64,000 nucleotides of DNA from Lysobacter sp. 5GHs7-4 (GCF_021284765.1 NZ_CP089924.1:4420001-4484000); one strand, 5' to 3'; positions 16,354-25,482 are shown, numbered from the stretch's first letter. A program made the numbers and translations. The notes: generated by a model not told the origin, from the letters alone.

Positions 16354-17637
16354 ATGGCGACTTCTTCCGATCTGCTCAAAGAACTCCGCATCGACCGCAG
16401 CGCTCCGCCGCCGCCGTCCGGTGGCGGGCGCACGCTGTGGATCGCGCTGGGCGCGGTCGGCGTGGTCGCCCTGCTCGGCGTCGTCGGCTGGGCGGTGTTC
16501 GGCCGCAACGCCGCGCCCGAGGTCAAGACCGCCACCGCGGTCGCGGTCGGCCAAGGCGGCGGCAGCGCGTCGGTGCTGGACGCGACCGGCTACGTGGTGG
16601 CGCGGCGCATGGCCACGGTCTCGGCCAAGATCACCGGCAAGGTGCGCGAGGTGATGATCGAGGAAGGCCAGCGCGTCGAGGCCGGCCAGATCATGGCCAC
16701 GCTGGACCCGATCGACGCCAACGCCGAACGTTCGCTCGCCGACGCCCAGCTGGGCGCCTCGCAAAGCGAAACCGCGCGCGTGCAGGCCCAGCTCAAGGAA
16801 GCCGAGATCAACGCCAACCGCCTGGCCACGCTGGTCAAGCAGCAGCTGGTGTCGCGCTCGCAATACGATCAGGCCGTGGCCACGCGCGACTCGCTGCGCG
16901 CGCAGCTGCTGACCTCGCAGCGCAACGCCAAGGTCGCCGGCGACCGCCTGCACATCGCCGACCTGGGCGTGGACAACACCATCGTGCGCGCGCCGTTCGC
17001 CGGCGTGGTCACGGCCAAGGCGGCGCAGCCGGGCGAGATCGTGTCGCCGCTGTCGGCCGGCGGCGGCTTCACCCGCACCGGCATCGGCACCATCGTCGAC
17101 ATGGACTCGCTGGAAGTCGAAGTGGACGTGGGCGAGGCCTTCATCGGCCGCGTGCAGCCGAAGATGCCGGTGGAGGCCACGCTCAACGCCTACCAGGACT
17201 GGAAGATCCCGGCCGAGGTGATCGCGATCATTCCGGCCGCCGACCGCGGCAAGGCCACGGTCAAGGTGCGCATCGCGCTCAAGACCAAGGACGCGCGCAT
17301 CGTGCCGGACATGGGCGTGCGGGTGAGCTTCCTGGAAGCGGCCAAACCGGTAGCGGCCAACCAGCCCAAGCCCGGCGTGCTGGTGCCCACCGCGGCCATC
17401 GCGCAGCGCGACGGCGCCGATGTCGCCTTCGTGGTCGCCGACGGCAAGGTCGCCCAGCGCGCGCTCAAGCTCGGCCGCAGCCTGGGCGACGACCGCGAAG
17501 TCACCCAGGGCGTGGCCGGCGGCGAGACCGTGGTGCTGAACCCGGGCAACGAGTTGAAGGACGGCGCGCGCGTGCGCGTGGCCGCCGAAGGCGGCGACGA
17601 TGCCAGCAGTGACGAATCCGGTTCCAGCAGCGAATAA
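16354..17637 (+). CDS. HlyD/MacA-type periplasmic adaptor of an ABC exporter
   Basis: A 427-residue membrane fusion protein. One N-terminal transmembrane helix (about 29-50) anchors it; then come a lipoyl-like half (LDATGYVVARRMATVSAKITGKVREVMIEEGQ region, 75-110), a coiled-coil hairpin (about 120-205, with QQLVSRSQYDQ), the second lipoyl half (VRAPFAGVVTAKAAQPGEIVSP, near 215), a beta-barrel, and a membrane-proximal domain with an acidic Ser/Glu tail. It would bridge inner-membrane transport proteins and an outer-membrane TolC-like channel. No outer-membrane factor is encoded nearby. The following three genes encode an ATPase and two FtsX permeases, making a complete inner-membrane export unit. 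Confidence 0.87.
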   Translation: MATSSDLLKELRIDRSAPPPPSGGGRTLWIALGAVGVVALLGVVGWAVFGRNAAPEVKTATAVAVGQGGGSASVLDATGYVVARRMATVSAKITGKVREVMIEEGQRVEAGQIMATLDPIDANAERSLADAQLGASQSETARVQAQLKEAEINANRLATLVKQQLVSRSQYDQAVATRDSLRAQLLTSQRNAKVAGDRLHIADLGVDNTIVRAPFAGVVTAKAAQPGEIVSPLSAGGGFTRTGIGTIVDMDSLEVEVDVGEAFIGRVQPKMPVEATLNAYQDWKIPAEVIAIIPAADRGKATVKVRIALKTKDARIVPDMGVRVSFLEAAKPVAANQPKPGVLVPTAAIAQRDGADVAFVVADGKVAQRALKLGRSLGDDREVTQGVAGGETVVLNPGNELKDGARVRVAAEGGDDASSDESGSSSE

Positions 17638-17749
17638 CGTTCAAGGCGGGATCCGGGAATAAGCGTTCGAGCTGGCCGAAGCCATCCGACCGCACTCTCG
17701 CAACCCGACTCCCAATCCCGAATCTGCGCTCTACAGAGGAAGTCCAACG

Positions 17750-18442
17750 ATGGATACGCTGGTTTCGATCCGCAACCTCAAGAAGACCTATCAGCGCGGC
17801 CCCGAAAAGGTCGAAGTGCTGCACGGCATCAACCTCGACATCCCCAAGGGCGACTTCGTCGCGCTGATGGGGCCGTCGGGCTCGGGCAAGACCACGTTGC
17901 TCAATCTGATCGGCGGCCTGGACAACCCCAGCGACGGCGAGATCGAGATCGAGAACCAGCGCATCGACCGCATGAGCGCCGGCCAGCTGTCGCAGTGGCG
18001 CAGCAACCATGTCGGCTTCGTGTTCCAGTTCTACAACCTGATGCCGACCCTGACCGCGCAGAAGAACGTCGAGCTGCCGCTGCTGCTGACCAAGCTCAAC
18101 GCCGCCCAGCGCAAGCGCAACGCCGAGATCGCGCTGCAACTGGTCGGCCTGGCCGAGCGCGGCAAGCACCGCCCGAACGAACTGTCCGGCGGCCAGCAGC
18201 AGCGCGTGGCGATCGCCCGCGCGATCGTGTCCGACCCCACCCTGCTGATCTGCGACGAGCCCACCGGCGACCTGGACCGCCAGTCGGCCGAGGAGATCCT
18301 GGCCCTGCTGCAGTCGCTCAACCGCGACCACGGCAAGACCATCGTCATGGTCACCCACGATCCCAAGGCCGCCGACCACGCGCGCCGCACGATCCATCTC
18401 GACAAGGGCACGCTCGCGGGCGAAGGCGGCGGCGCGCACTGA
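17750..18442 (+). CDS. ABC exporter ATP-binding protein (MacB/LolD-like)
   Basis: A 230-residue nucleotide-binding subunit. Walker [10 protein letters not shown] is at 41-49, the Q-loop in FQFYNL near 93, the signature LSGGQQQR at 145-152, and Walker B with catalytic glutamate [12 protein letters not shown] at 165-176; a switch histidine lies in VTHD near 206. The [14 protein letters not shown] form and length are those of the MacB/LolD/FtsE branch that works with FtsX-type permeases by mechanotransmission rather than classical transport. It follows the adaptor by 112 bp and precedes the permeases by 141 bp. Start is supported by an AGAGGAAG site. Confidence 0.92.
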   Translation: MDTLVSIRNLKKTYQRGPEKVEVLHGINLDIPKGDFVALMGPSGSGKTTLLNLIGGLDNPSDGEIEIENQRIDRMSAGQLSQWRSNHVGFVFQFYNLMPTLTAQKNVELPLLLTKLNAAQRKRNAEIALQLVGLAERGKHRPNELSGGQQQRVAIARAIVSDPTLLICDEPTGDLDRQSAEEILALLQSLNRDHGKTIVMVTHDPKAADHARRTIHLDKGTLAGEGGGAH

Positions 18443-18583
18443 GTTCCGCACGCGCGCGCTCCCGACGAGCGCGCTGAGCCACCGCCGTCGCGATCGCGCG
18501 CCGTCGGCCGGGCTCCGGATCCTCACCCGCCGCTTGCGCCTGTTCTCCCTCGCGGAGAAGGCAACACCTAAAGGAAAGCAGAC

Positions 18584-19741
18584 ATGAAATACCTGCACCT
18601 GATCTGGGCCGCACTGTTCCGAAGCAAGACCCGCACCTTCCTGACCCTGTTGTCGGTGGTGGCGGCGTTCCTGCTGTTCGGCATGCTCGACTCGGTCCGC
18701 GTGGCCTTCAACTCCGGCGGCAGCGTCGCCGGCGCCGATCGTCTGGTGGTGGCCTCGCGCCTGTCGATCACGCAGATGCTGCCCTACAACCTGCTCAGCC
18801 AGATCGAGTCGCAGCCGGGCGTGAAGAAGGTCGCCTACGCGGCCTGGTTCGGCGGCATCTACCAGGATCCGAAGAACTTCTTCCCGAACTTCTCGGTCAG
18901 CCCGGACTATCTGGACCTGTACCCGGAATACATCGTGCCCGCCGAGCAGGTCAAAGCCTGGCAGGCCGACCGCCAGGGCGCCATCGTCGGCGCCTCGCTG
19001 GCCAAGCGCCACGGCTGGAAAGTCGGCGACACCATTCCGCTGCAGGCCACGATCTTCCCGACCAAGGGCAGCAACGACTGGCCGCTGAAGCTGCGCGCGA
19101 TCTTCGAGATCAAGGACAGCAAGCGCAAGGGCGAGGAAAACCAGCTGTTGTTCCACTGGAAGTACTTCGACGAGTCCAACGACTACGTCAAGAGCCGGGT
19201 CGGCTGGTACATGGTCAAGCTGTCGGACGTGAACCAGGCCACGCGCGTGGCCAAGGGCATCGACGCGCTGTCGGAGAACTCCGACCACGAGACCAAGACC
19301 CAGACCGAACAGGCCTTCAACCAGTCCTTCGCCAAGCAGTTCGCCGACATCGGCCTGATCGTCACCGCGATCATGGGCGCGGTGTTCTTCACCCTGCTGC
19401 TGCTGACCGGCAACACCATGGCTCAGGCGGTGCGCGAGCGCATCCCGGAACTGGCGGTGCTCAAGACCATCGGCTTCAGCGACCGCAGCGTGCTGGCGTT
19501 GGTGCTGACCGAGTCGATCCTGCTGATCGTGCTGGGCGGCAGCATCGGCCTGGGCATCGCCGCACTGCTGATGCCGGGCGTGAGCGCGGCCAGCGGCGGC
19601 ATCATCCAGCTGCCGACCGTGCTGCCGCAGACCTGGTTGACCGGTCTGGGCCTGATGCTGGCGATCGGCGTGGCGGTGGGCTTGATGCCGGCGTTGCGCG
19701 GCATGCGCCTGAAGATCGTCGATGCACTGGCCGGCCGCTAA
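18584..19741 (+). CDS. FtsX-family ABC permease, first of a tandem pair
   Basis: A 385-residue permease with the MacB/FtsX layout: one transmembrane helix at 16-38, a large periplasmic domain (about 40-265), and three C-terminal helices (about 265-290, 318-345, 352-375). The stretch MAQAVRERIPELAVLKTIGFSDRSV, between the second and third helices, is the conserved cytoplasmic coupling segment of FtsX domains. The periplasmic part begins with SGGSVAGADRLVV, typical of the MacB-PCD domain. A good GGAAAG site precedes the ATG. It is followed after 12 bp by a second permease, so the transporter is probably a heterodimer. Confidence 0.88.
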   Translation: MKYLHLIWAALFRSKTRTFLTLLSVVAAFLLFGMLDSVRVAFNSGGSVAGADRLVVASRLSITQMLPYNLLSQIESQPGVKKVAYAAWFGGIYQDPKNFFPNFSVSPDYLDLYPEYIVPAEQVKAWQADRQGAIVGASLAKRHGWKVGDTIPLQATIFPTKGSNDWPLKLRAIFEIKDSKRKGEENQLLFHWKYFDESNDYVKSRVGWYMVKLSDVNQATRVAKGIDALSENSDHETKTQTEQAFNQSFAKQFADIGLIVTAIMGAVFFTLLLLTGNTMAQAVRERIPELAVLKTIGFSDRSVLALVLTESILLIVLGGSIGLGIAALLMPGVSAASGGIIQLPTVLPQTWLTGLGLMLAIGVAVGLMPALRGMRLKIVDALAGR

Positions 19742-19753
19742 GGAGAAATCGCG

Positions 19754-21061
19754 ATGATGAAGTTCCTGATCAATGTCGGCATCGTGGTCCTGCTGCTCGC
19801 CGCGCTGGCCGTGTGGGTGATGTTGCCGTGGTACGCGGTGGTCGGCGTCGCCGTGGCGCTGCTGCTGTGGCTGTTCCTGACCAAGCGCGGCCAGCAGACC
19901 CTGGCCGTGTCCGGCGTCGGCATCTCCAGCCTGCCGCAGCGCTGGGGCGCGTCGTCGGTGATCGTGATCGGCATCGCCGGCGTGGTCGGCGTGCTGGTGG
20001 CGATGCTGGCGATGGGCGAAGGCTTCCAGAACACGCTCAAGCAGACCGGCAGCGACGACACCGCGATCATCCTGCGCGGCGGTTCGCAGGCCGAGACCAA
20101 CTCGGTCATCAACCGCGACCAGGTGCCGCTGATCTCGTCCCTGGCCGGCATCGCCAAGGACGCGGGCGACCGTGCCCAGGTCTCGCCGGAGCTGTCGCAG
20201 GTGATCAACCTGCCCACCGTCAGCGACGGCAGCGACGCCAACGCGCAGCTGCGCGGCGTCGGCGCCGAAGCCTGGTCGCTGCGTCCCAACGTCAAGATCG
20301 TGAAGGGCCGCAAGTTCGGCGCGGGCCTGCGCGAGCTGATCGCCGGCCAGGGCGCGGCCAAGCAGTTCCGCGGCCTGGAAGTGGGCAAGCAGATCGAGCT
20401 GGCCAACCAGAACTGGACCGTGGTCGGCGTGTTCGCCGCCGGCGACTCGCACGATTCGGAGCTGTGGGCCGACGGCGAGGTGCTGGCCTCGACCTACCAG
20501 CGCAGCTCGTTCCAGTCGGTGACGGTGAAGCTGGCCGGCAAGGACGGCTTCAAGCAGCTCAAGGGCGCGCTGGCCGCCGACCCGCGGTTGAAGCTGGACG
20601 TGCAGACCACCCACGACTACTACGCCAAGCAGTCCGAAGGCCTGACCAAGCTGATCAAGATCCTGGGCACGGTGATCGGCACCATCATGGCGATCGGCGC
20701 GGTGTTCGGCGCGCTCAACACCATGTACGCCGCCGTCGCCGGACGCGCGCGCGAGATCGCGACCCTGCGTGCGCTGGGCTTCCGCGGCGTGCCGGTGGTG
20801 GTGGCGGTGATGCTGGAAACCATGCTGCTGGCGCTGCTGGGCGGCCTGCTCGGCGCGGCGGTGGCGTGGCTGATCTTCAACGGCTACCAGGTGTCGACGC
20901 TGGGCAGCAACTTCAGCCAGGTGGTGTTCCAGTTCAAGGTCTCGCCCGAGCTGCTGTGGAGCGGCCTGAAGTGGGCGCTGGGCATCGGCCTGGTCGGCGG
21001 CCTGTTCCCGGCGCTGCGCGCGGCGCGCCTGCCGGTGACCACGGCGCTGCGCGCCGCTTAA
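19754..21061 (+). CDS. FtsX-family ABC permease, second of a tandem pair
   Basis: A 435-residue permease. It differs from its neighbour by an additional N-terminal pair of helices (about 5-48) before the usual FtsX helix (about 70-95). The MacB-like periplasmic domain follows, then helices at about 305-330, 352-380 and 395-420, with the coupling motif AGRAREIATLRALGFRGVPVV near 330-350. It starts with an AAGGAGA site right after the first permease. Together with the adaptor and ATPase it forms a four-gene HlyD-ABC-FtsX-FtsX operon, like the YknXYZ or DevBCA-type exporters of peptides, lipids or toxic compounds; the substrate is unknown. A strong terminator closes the operon 25 bp downstream. 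Confidence 0.88.
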   Translation: MMKFLINVGIVVLLLAALAVWVMLPWYAVVGVAVALLLWLFLTKRGQQTLAVSGVGISSLPQRWGASSVIVIGIAGVVGVLVAMLAMGEGFQNTLKQTGSDDTAIILRGGSQAETNSVINRDQVPLISSLAGIAKDAGDRAQVSPELSQVINLPTVSDGSDANAQLRGVGAEAWSLRPNVKIVKGRKFGAGLRELIAGQGAAKQFRGLEVGKQIELANQNWTVVGVFAAGDSHDSELWADGEVLASTYQRSSFQSVTVKLAGKDGFKQLKGALAADPRLKLDVQTTHDYYAKQSEGLTKLIKILGTVIGTIMAIGAVFGALNTMYAAVAGRAREIATLRALGFRGVPVVVAVMLETMLLALLGGLLGAAVAWLIFNGYQVSTLGSNFSQVVFQFKVSPELLWSGLKWALGIGLVGGLFPALRAARLPVTTALRAA

Positions 21062-21085
21062 ACGACAAGTCACCGCGGAAAACTA

Positions 21086-21118
21086 ACGAGGCGCCGTTCG
21101 CGGCGCCTCGTTTTTTTT
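21086..21118 (+). terminator. Strong rho-independent terminator
   Basis: A perfect 11-bp stem ACGAGGCGCCG/CGGCGCCTCGT with a TTCG tetraloop, followed by eight T residues, 25 bp after the last export gene. Confidence 0.95.
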
Positions 21119-21220
21119 GCGGCGATCAACGGCGGCGACGCATGCACGGGTCAGGGCCTGCGCGCCGACGGTCGGATCGGCTAGGCTGACGCGGTCCGGC
21201 CGACAGGGAGCCCGCCGCAG

Positions 21221-22066
21221 GTGGACAGCAGACGCGAGATCACCGAGACGCTGCGCACGCGCCGCCTGGACGCGAACCTGCATCGCGGCAGCGCGCTGAT
21301 CGGCGCCGCCGTGCTGGCGCTGATCTCCACCTCGTTGTCGGCCGCGTTGCTGGGCGGCGAATGGACCGCAGGCCTAGCGCTGCTGGTGCTGGCAGCAGCG
21401 TGGGCCTTGCTGCTGCCCTGGCTGATCACCGTGCTGCACTCCGGCCCGCACCTGAGCCTGGACGATCGTGGCCTACGCACCGTGCTGATCGGCGACATCC
21501 CGTGGGCGGACGTGGCCGGCCTGCACCTGCGCACCGATCGCGATACCGGCGAGGACGGCGTGCGTATCCGTCATTACCTGGACTTGTGCCTGCGCCATCC
21601 GCACCGCTACTCCGCATCGCTGTGGATCCGCAAGCAGACCAAGGCCCACGCCGATTACGGCAGCTACACGCTCCCGCTGGACCTGTTCGACAGCGATCCG
21701 CTGCAGATCCATCGATTGGCGCTGCTGCTGCGTCGCGCCGAACCGGCGCCGTTCTTCGCCGACTGGCAACTGGACGTGACCATGGCCGAAGTCGCGCGCG
21801 AGATCGAGGCGCTGCGCGAGCGCGCCGGTGCGCTTGGCGCCGCACAGGCGTCGGCGGAACCCACCGACGACTACCCGCACCGCCTGCGCGCTCAGCAGGC
21901 ATCGGCCGAACGTGAGGTCCAGGCCGAAGCCCAGCGGCGCGAGCGCGAGTTGCGGCGCAGCCGCACGCGCCGCGAGGCCGAGCGCACACGGCAGCGCAGG
22001 GACAGCTGGCTCATCGTCGGGTTCGTGCTGGCGGCGTTGCTCGCCGCTTACCTGCTCGACCTCTGA
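21221..22066 (+). CDS. Hypothetical membrane protein with C-terminal coiled coil
   Basis: A 281-residue protein not recognised with certainty. Two adjacent N-terminal transmembrane helices (about 25-45 and 49-70) are followed by a PH-like beta domain (LSLDDRGLRTVLIGDIPWADVAGLHL, about 78-175), a highly charged Arg/Glu-rich helical stretch (190-258), and a C-terminal transmembrane helix (263-280). The IPWADVAGL motif after two helices recalls STM3941-type proteins. The start is GTG at 21221 with an AGGGAG site; TAGGCT at about 21183-21188 may be its -10. It converges with rarD, with only 6 bp between the stops. Confidence 0.65.
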   Translation: MDSRREITETLRTRRLDANLHRGSALIGAAVLALISTSLSAALLGGEWTAGLALLVLAAAWALLLPWLITVLHSGPHLSLDDRGLRTVLIGDIPWADVAGLHLRTDRDTGEDGVRIRHYLDLCLRHPHRYSASLWIRKQTKAHADYGSYTLPLDLFDSDPLQIHRLALLLRRAEPAPFFADWQLDVTMAEVAREIEALRERAGALGAAQASAEPTDDYPHRLRAQQASAEREVQAEAQRRERELRRSRTRREAERTRQRRDSWLIVGFVLAALLAAYLLDL

Positions 22067-22072
22067 GCGACG

Positions 22073-22975
22073 TCAGGCCGCCGCCTGCCTGCGCGACCGC
22101 CACAGGCCGTCGCCGGCGAACATCAGCAAGCCGACCCAGATGAACACGAAGCCGATCAAACGCGCGCGGTCGAACGGCTCGTGCAGCACCAGCACGCCGA
22201 TCAGCAGCTGCAGGGTCGGCGCGATGTACTGCATCAGACCCACCACCGACAGCGGCACGCGCCGTACCGCGTAGGCGAAGCCGATCAACGGCAGCGCGGT
22301 GAGCGCGCCGGCCATGATCAGCAGCAGATCGACGCCCAGGCCCCAGCCGCCCAGAAACCCGCCCTGACCGTGGCTTTCGCCCCACAGCAGCACCGCCAGC
22401 GCGGGCAGGAACAGGTACAGGCTCTCGATGCCCAGCCCGGTCACTGCCTCCACCGCGACCAGCTTGCGGATCAGGCCGTAGGTCGCGAACGACAGGGCCA
22501 GCGCGATCGCGATCCAAGGCAGTTGGCCGTACTGCCAGGTCAGCCAGACCACGCCGGCCGCGGCCAGCGCCACCGCCAGCCACTGCACGCGGTTCATGCG
22601 CTCGTGCAACAGCAGCACGCCCAGCACCACGTTGACCAGCGGGTTGATGAAGTAGCCCAGACTGGTCTCGACCACGTGGCCGGCGTTGACCGCCCAGATG
22701 TACAGGCCCCAGTTGAAGGCGATCAGCGTGCCGCTCAAGGCCAGCATCGCGGCCTTGCGCGGCTGCGAGAACACCTCGCGCAACCAGGCCAGGCCCTGCT
22801 TCCAGCACAGCCAGGCCGCCACCATCGCCGCGCTCCAGGCGATGCGATGGCCGACGATCTGCAGCGACGGCACCGCCTTGAGCAGATGCCAGTACAGCGG
22901 CATCAGCCCCCACAGTACGAACGAGGCGGCGGCAATCCACAGCCCGCGCCGCCCTTCGGCCTGCGCGGCGTTCAT
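22073..22975 (-). CDS. rarD: EamA-family transporter RarD
   Basis: A 300-residue drug/metabolite transporter with ten transmembrane helices in two EamA repeats. RarD-specific features include the opening GLWIAAASFVLWGLMPLYWH, the HRIAWS motif near 45, NWGLYIWAVNAGHVVETSLGYFINPL near 87-112, and the C-terminal SVVGLMQYIAPTLQLLIGV. RarD was named from a chloramphenicol-sensitivity phenotype; its substrate is not known. The start ATG overlaps the stop of the upstream yedA-like gene (ATGA), so the two transporters form an operon. Confidence 0.88.
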   Translation of the reverse strand: MNAAQAEGRRGLWIAAASFVLWGLMPLYWHLLKAVPSLQIVGHRIAWSAAMVAAWLCWKQGLAWLREVFSQPRKAAMLALSGTLIAFNWGLYIWAVNAGHVVETSLGYFINPLVNVVLGVLLLHERMNRVQWLAVALAAAGVVWLTWQYGQLPWIAIALALSFATYGLIRKLVAVEAVTGLGIESLYLFLPALAVLLWGESHGQGGFLGGWGLGVDLLLIMAGALTALPLIGFAYAVRRVPLSVVGLMQYIAPTLQLLIGVLVLHEPFDRARLIGFVFIWVGLLMFAGDGLWRSRRQAAA

Positions 22976-23925
22976 GCCGCCGGCTCGCTCGGCGTTGGCG
23001 CGGCCGGAGCCGGCGTCATCGGCGCACGCGCGGCGCGCGCCTTGGCCAGGGTGATGATGACCACGCCGACCAGGATCACCGCCATCGCGCCGATGTCGTG
23101 CGAGGTGAAGCGCTCGCCCGCCAGCACCGCGCCGAACAGCACCGCGATCGGCGGATTGACGTAGGCATAGCTGGTCGCCAGCGCCGGGCGCACGTGATGC
23201 AGCAGCCAGATGTAGGCGGTGAAGCCGAAGATCGAACCGGCCACGACCAGGTACAGCAGCGCCCCGGTCGCACCCGCGCTGGGCCAAGCGGTGATGCGCT
23301 CGCCGGTCACCGCGGCCGCGCCCAGCATCCACACGCTGCCGGTCAGCATCTGCGCGCTGGCGGCCATGAACGGCGACGGCAGGTCCTGATCGCGGCTCCA
23401 GATCGAACCCCAGGCCCAGGCGATCGGCGCCACGATCAAACAGACCAGGCCCAGGGTCGAACCCGACAAGGCGCTGCCGGCGTTGAGCCAGATCACGCCC
23501 AGGAAACCGATCACCAGACCGATCCATTCGATCTTCGAGGGATGGCGGCCGCGCAGCATCGCGAACACGCCGGCGAACAGCGGCATCGACGCCACCGCGA
23601 TCGCGGCCAGGCCGGAGCCGACTTCGGTCTCGGCCAGGTTCACCAGGCCGTTGGACAGCAGCACCATCCAGATCGACAACACCCACAGCGTGCGCCATTG
23701 CTTGCGCGTCGGCGGCGTCGCGCCGCGCCAGCGCAGCACGCCGTACATCAGCGCGCCGGCGATGAACATGCGCAGCGCGCCGAGCAGGAAGGGCGGATAG
23801 CTCTCCAGGGCAAAGCGGATCGCGAGATAGGTCGAGCCCCACAGGATGTAGACCGAGGCCAGCGCCAGCGCGACCGCGATCGCGCCGGGGGCCAGTCTTG
23901 CTGCGGAGGGTGAGGCGGCGCTCAT
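22972..23925 (-). CDS. yedA: EamA-family transporter, YedA-like
   Basis: A 317-residue ten-helix drug/metabolite transporter. YedA/RhaT-like marks are VYILWGSTYLAIRFALES near 23-40, LSNGLVNLAETEVGSGLAAIAVASMPLF near 93-120, HPSKIEWIGLVIGFLGVIWLN near 131-150, and SYAYVNPPIAVLFGAVLAGE near 250. A Pro/Ala-rich tail extends past the last helix. The start ATG at 23925 is chosen because it lies immediately before the hydrophobic N-terminus; the longer open frame upstream has no transporter character. It is the first gene of the yedA-rarD pair. Substrate is unknown; family members export amino acids or drugs. Confidence 0.86.
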   Translation of the reverse strand: MSAASPSAARLAPGAIAVALALASVYILWGSTYLAIRFALESYPPFLLGALRMFIAGALMYGVLRWRGATPPTRKQWRTLWVLSIWMVLLSNGLVNLAETEVGSGLAAIAVASMPLFAGVFAMLRGRHPSKIEWIGLVIGFLGVIWLNAGSALSGSTLGLVCLIVAPIAWAWGSIWSRDQDLPSPFMAASAQMLTGSVWMLGAAAVTGERITAWPSAGATGALLYLVVAGSIFGFTAYIWLLHHVRPALATSYAYVNPPIAVLFGAVLAGERFTSHDIGAMAVILVGVVIITLAKARAARAPMTPAPAAPTPSEPAA

Positions 23926-23975
23926 ACGGCGGGGTTTCCTAGGGGGAGGAAGGGAGGGAGTGACTGCTACAGGGT

Positions 23976-24533
23976 TCAAGGCGGACGGTGCACGCAGACC
24001 GCGGTGCGCCCGCTGCCGACGCTGCGACGCACGGGGTCGTGATAGCTGTCGATCGGGGCGAAACCGGCCTTGCGCATCATGCCGGCCGAGCCCGCGTTCT
24101 CTTCGTGCCGTTCGGCATAGATCTCGATCAGGCCGCGCGCGCGCAACCGCGCGACGGCCTCGCCCAGCAGGCGCGCGCCGAGGCCGGCGCCGCGGTGGTC
24201 GCGGTGCACCACCACCTCGCCGATGTGGCCGTGGCGCGCGCGCTCGCGGCCGGCGCTCTGGTAGCAGGCGAAGTCGTCGCTGTCGGCGTACGTGGTCGCC
24301 GCGACCAGCGCGCCGTCCAGCGTCGCCAGCACCGCGTCGACACCGCGACCGATCGCGCGCAGGTGCTCGGACAGCGCCGGTTCGGCGAGGTAGTTCCACG
24401 GGCTGGGGCCGTGCTCGCGGATCAGCGCATGGACCGCCGCGATGTCGGCGGGCGCGGCCACGCGCAGGGCGTAGCGCTCGGCACCGGCGCGCAGGGGAGA
24501 AGGGGTGGGGGCGAGGCGCTGCATGCGGCTCAT
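23976..24533 (-). CDS. GNAT-family N-acetyltransferase
   Basis: A 185-residue acetyltransferase. The GNAT fold is visible from LRVAAPADIAAVHALIREH (about 23-41) through the acetyl-CoA binding loop HRDHRGAGLGARLL near 111-124 (the R/Q-x-x-G-x-G/A motif), to GLIEIYAERHEENAGSAGMMRKAGF. The substrate is unknown. The ATG at 24533 is chosen; a second ATG nine bases downstream is equally possible, since neither has a clear ribosome binding site. It is divergent from the Lrp-type regulator gene with an 81-bp shared promoter region, so the regulator may control it. Confidence 0.8.
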   Translation of the reverse strand: MSRMQRLAPTPSPLRAGAERYALRVAAPADIAAVHALIREHGPSPWNYLAEPALSEHLRAIGRGVDAVLATLDGALVAATTYADSDDFACYQSAGRERARHGHIGEVVVHRDHRGAGLGARLLGEAVARLRARGLIEIYAERHEENAGSAGMMRKAGFAPIDSYHDPVRRSVGSGRTAVCVHRPP

Positions 24534-24579
24534 CGGCGTATTCGACTCGACGATCCTATCGGGGGGCGAAGAATGGCGA

Positions 24580-24614
24580 TTGAAAATTGGCCCGCCGCAA
24601 CGCAAAATTTTTGC
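24580..24614 (+). promoter_or_regulatory. Leaderless promoter of the Lrp-type gene, with palindrome
   Basis: TTGAAA (24580-24585) and CAAAAT (24603-24608) are 17 bp apart, and the ATG follows the -10 by 6 nt. The near-perfect palindrome GCAAAATTTTTGC (24602-24614) overlaps the -10 and the expected start point and could be the operator for autoregulation. Confidence 0.5.
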
Positions 24615-25115
24615 ATGGCCCGTGCCCCCCTCGCGTTGGACGAACTCGACCACAAACTGCTGGGCCTCCTGCAGCGCGACGCCTCGGCCACGCTGACCGC
24701 GTTGGGCGACGCGGTGGGGCTGTCGCCCAGCGCGGTGCAGCGGCGGCTGACCCGCTACCGCACGCACGGGCTGCTGCGTCAAGTCGCCGTGCTGGACCCG
24801 GTCGCGCTGGGCAGCACCCTGGCCGCGGTGTGGGTGACGATCGAACGCGAATCGGCGAGCCGGCATGCCGCGTTCTACGCGCGCATGCGCGCCGCGCCCG
24901 AGGTGCAGCAGTGCTATGTGTTGGCGGGGCAATGGGATTACCTGGTGATCCTGGCCACCACCGGCGTCGCCCACTGCCGGCAGGTCGCGGAGCGGCTGTT
25001 CTTGGACGAGGGCAACATCAAGCGCTACGAGACGCATCTGGTGTTCGATGTGGTCAAGCACGGGCTGGAATTGCCGACGCGGGATGCGCCTAAGGCGACG
25101 CGAAGGCGGAAGTAG
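24615..25115 (+). CDS. Lrp/AsnC-family transcriptional regulator
   Basis: A 166-residue feast/famine regulator. The N-terminal HTH (about 7-55) reads LDELDHKLLGLLQRDASATLT and then LGDAVGLSPSAVQRRLTRYRTHGLL, followed by a linker and the RAM effector domain (about 65-150), ending CRQVAERLFLDEGNIKRYETHLVF. Effectors of the family are usually amino acids. The ATG at 24615 fits a leaderless mRNA; an in-frame ATG at 24573 would lengthen the protein by 14 residues but lies upstream of the predicted transcript start. It is divergent from a GNAT gene and the two EamA exporters, a common arrangement for amino-acid export control, which is inference. Confidence 0.9.
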   Translation: MARAPLALDELDHKLLGLLQRDASATLTALGDAVGLSPSAVQRRLTRYRTHGLLRQVAVLDPVALGSTLAAVWVTIERESASRHAAFYARMRAAPEVQQCYVLAGQWDYLVILATTGVAHCRQVAERLFLDEGNIKRYETHLVFDVVKHGLELPTRDAPKATRRRK

Positions 25116-25194
25116 TGGCCTGGCTGGAAGCGGCGGGTTGGTAGCAGTTGGTAGCGCATACGCTCAGGTCGGTGCTTGCGTCGTAGGCGCGTTT

Positions 25195-25400
25195 CGCGAT
25201 CGCGGCTCACGCCGCTCCCACAGAGGGCGGGCTTGCGTCGTAGCTTCCTGACGCGGTCGCGGCTTACGCCGCTCCTACAGAGGGCAAGCTTGCGTCGTTA
25301 CCTCCTGGCGCGATCGCGGCTTACGCCGCTCCCACGGAGGGCGGGCTTGCTTCGTAACTTCACTGACGCGGTCGCGGCTTACGCCGCTCCTACAGGGGCC
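25195..25400. repeat. Tandem array of four ~57-bp palindromic units
   Basis: Units begin CGCG(A/G)TCGCGGCT at 25195, 25252, 25309 and 25367, giving periods of 57, 57 and 58 bp. Each contains the palindrome GCGGC-tta-cGCCGC followed by TCC(C/T)AC and a GGGCTTGCGTCGTA-like tail. The tail of a further partial unit lies at about 25173-25187. A single dispersed copy is at 26479-26509. Confidence 0.9.
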
Positions 25401-25411
25401 ACCGGCGATTC

Positions 25412-25444
25412 GTAGGATGCGGTACGCCGTAGGCGCACCGCATC
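25412..25444. repeat. REP element of the RAYT-associated family
   Basis: GTAGGATGCGGT (25412-25423) pairs with ACCGCATC (25437-25444) around a short variable centre. The same conserved head and arms occur in the elements flanking the RAYT transposase gene at 33.5-34.3 kb, about 8 kb away. Confidence 0.75.
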
Positions 25445-25482
25445 GTGGGCTCCGCATCGGGCGCGGACTGGCGCGCCTGCCG

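Larger units (their letters stand above)
25116..25482. other. Intergenic repeat cluster
   Basis: No gene is seen between the Lrp-type regulator and the AraC-MGMT gene. The region consists mainly of a tandem array of four 57-bp palindromic units and one REP element of the RAYT-associated type, both listed separately. Confidence 0.7.
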
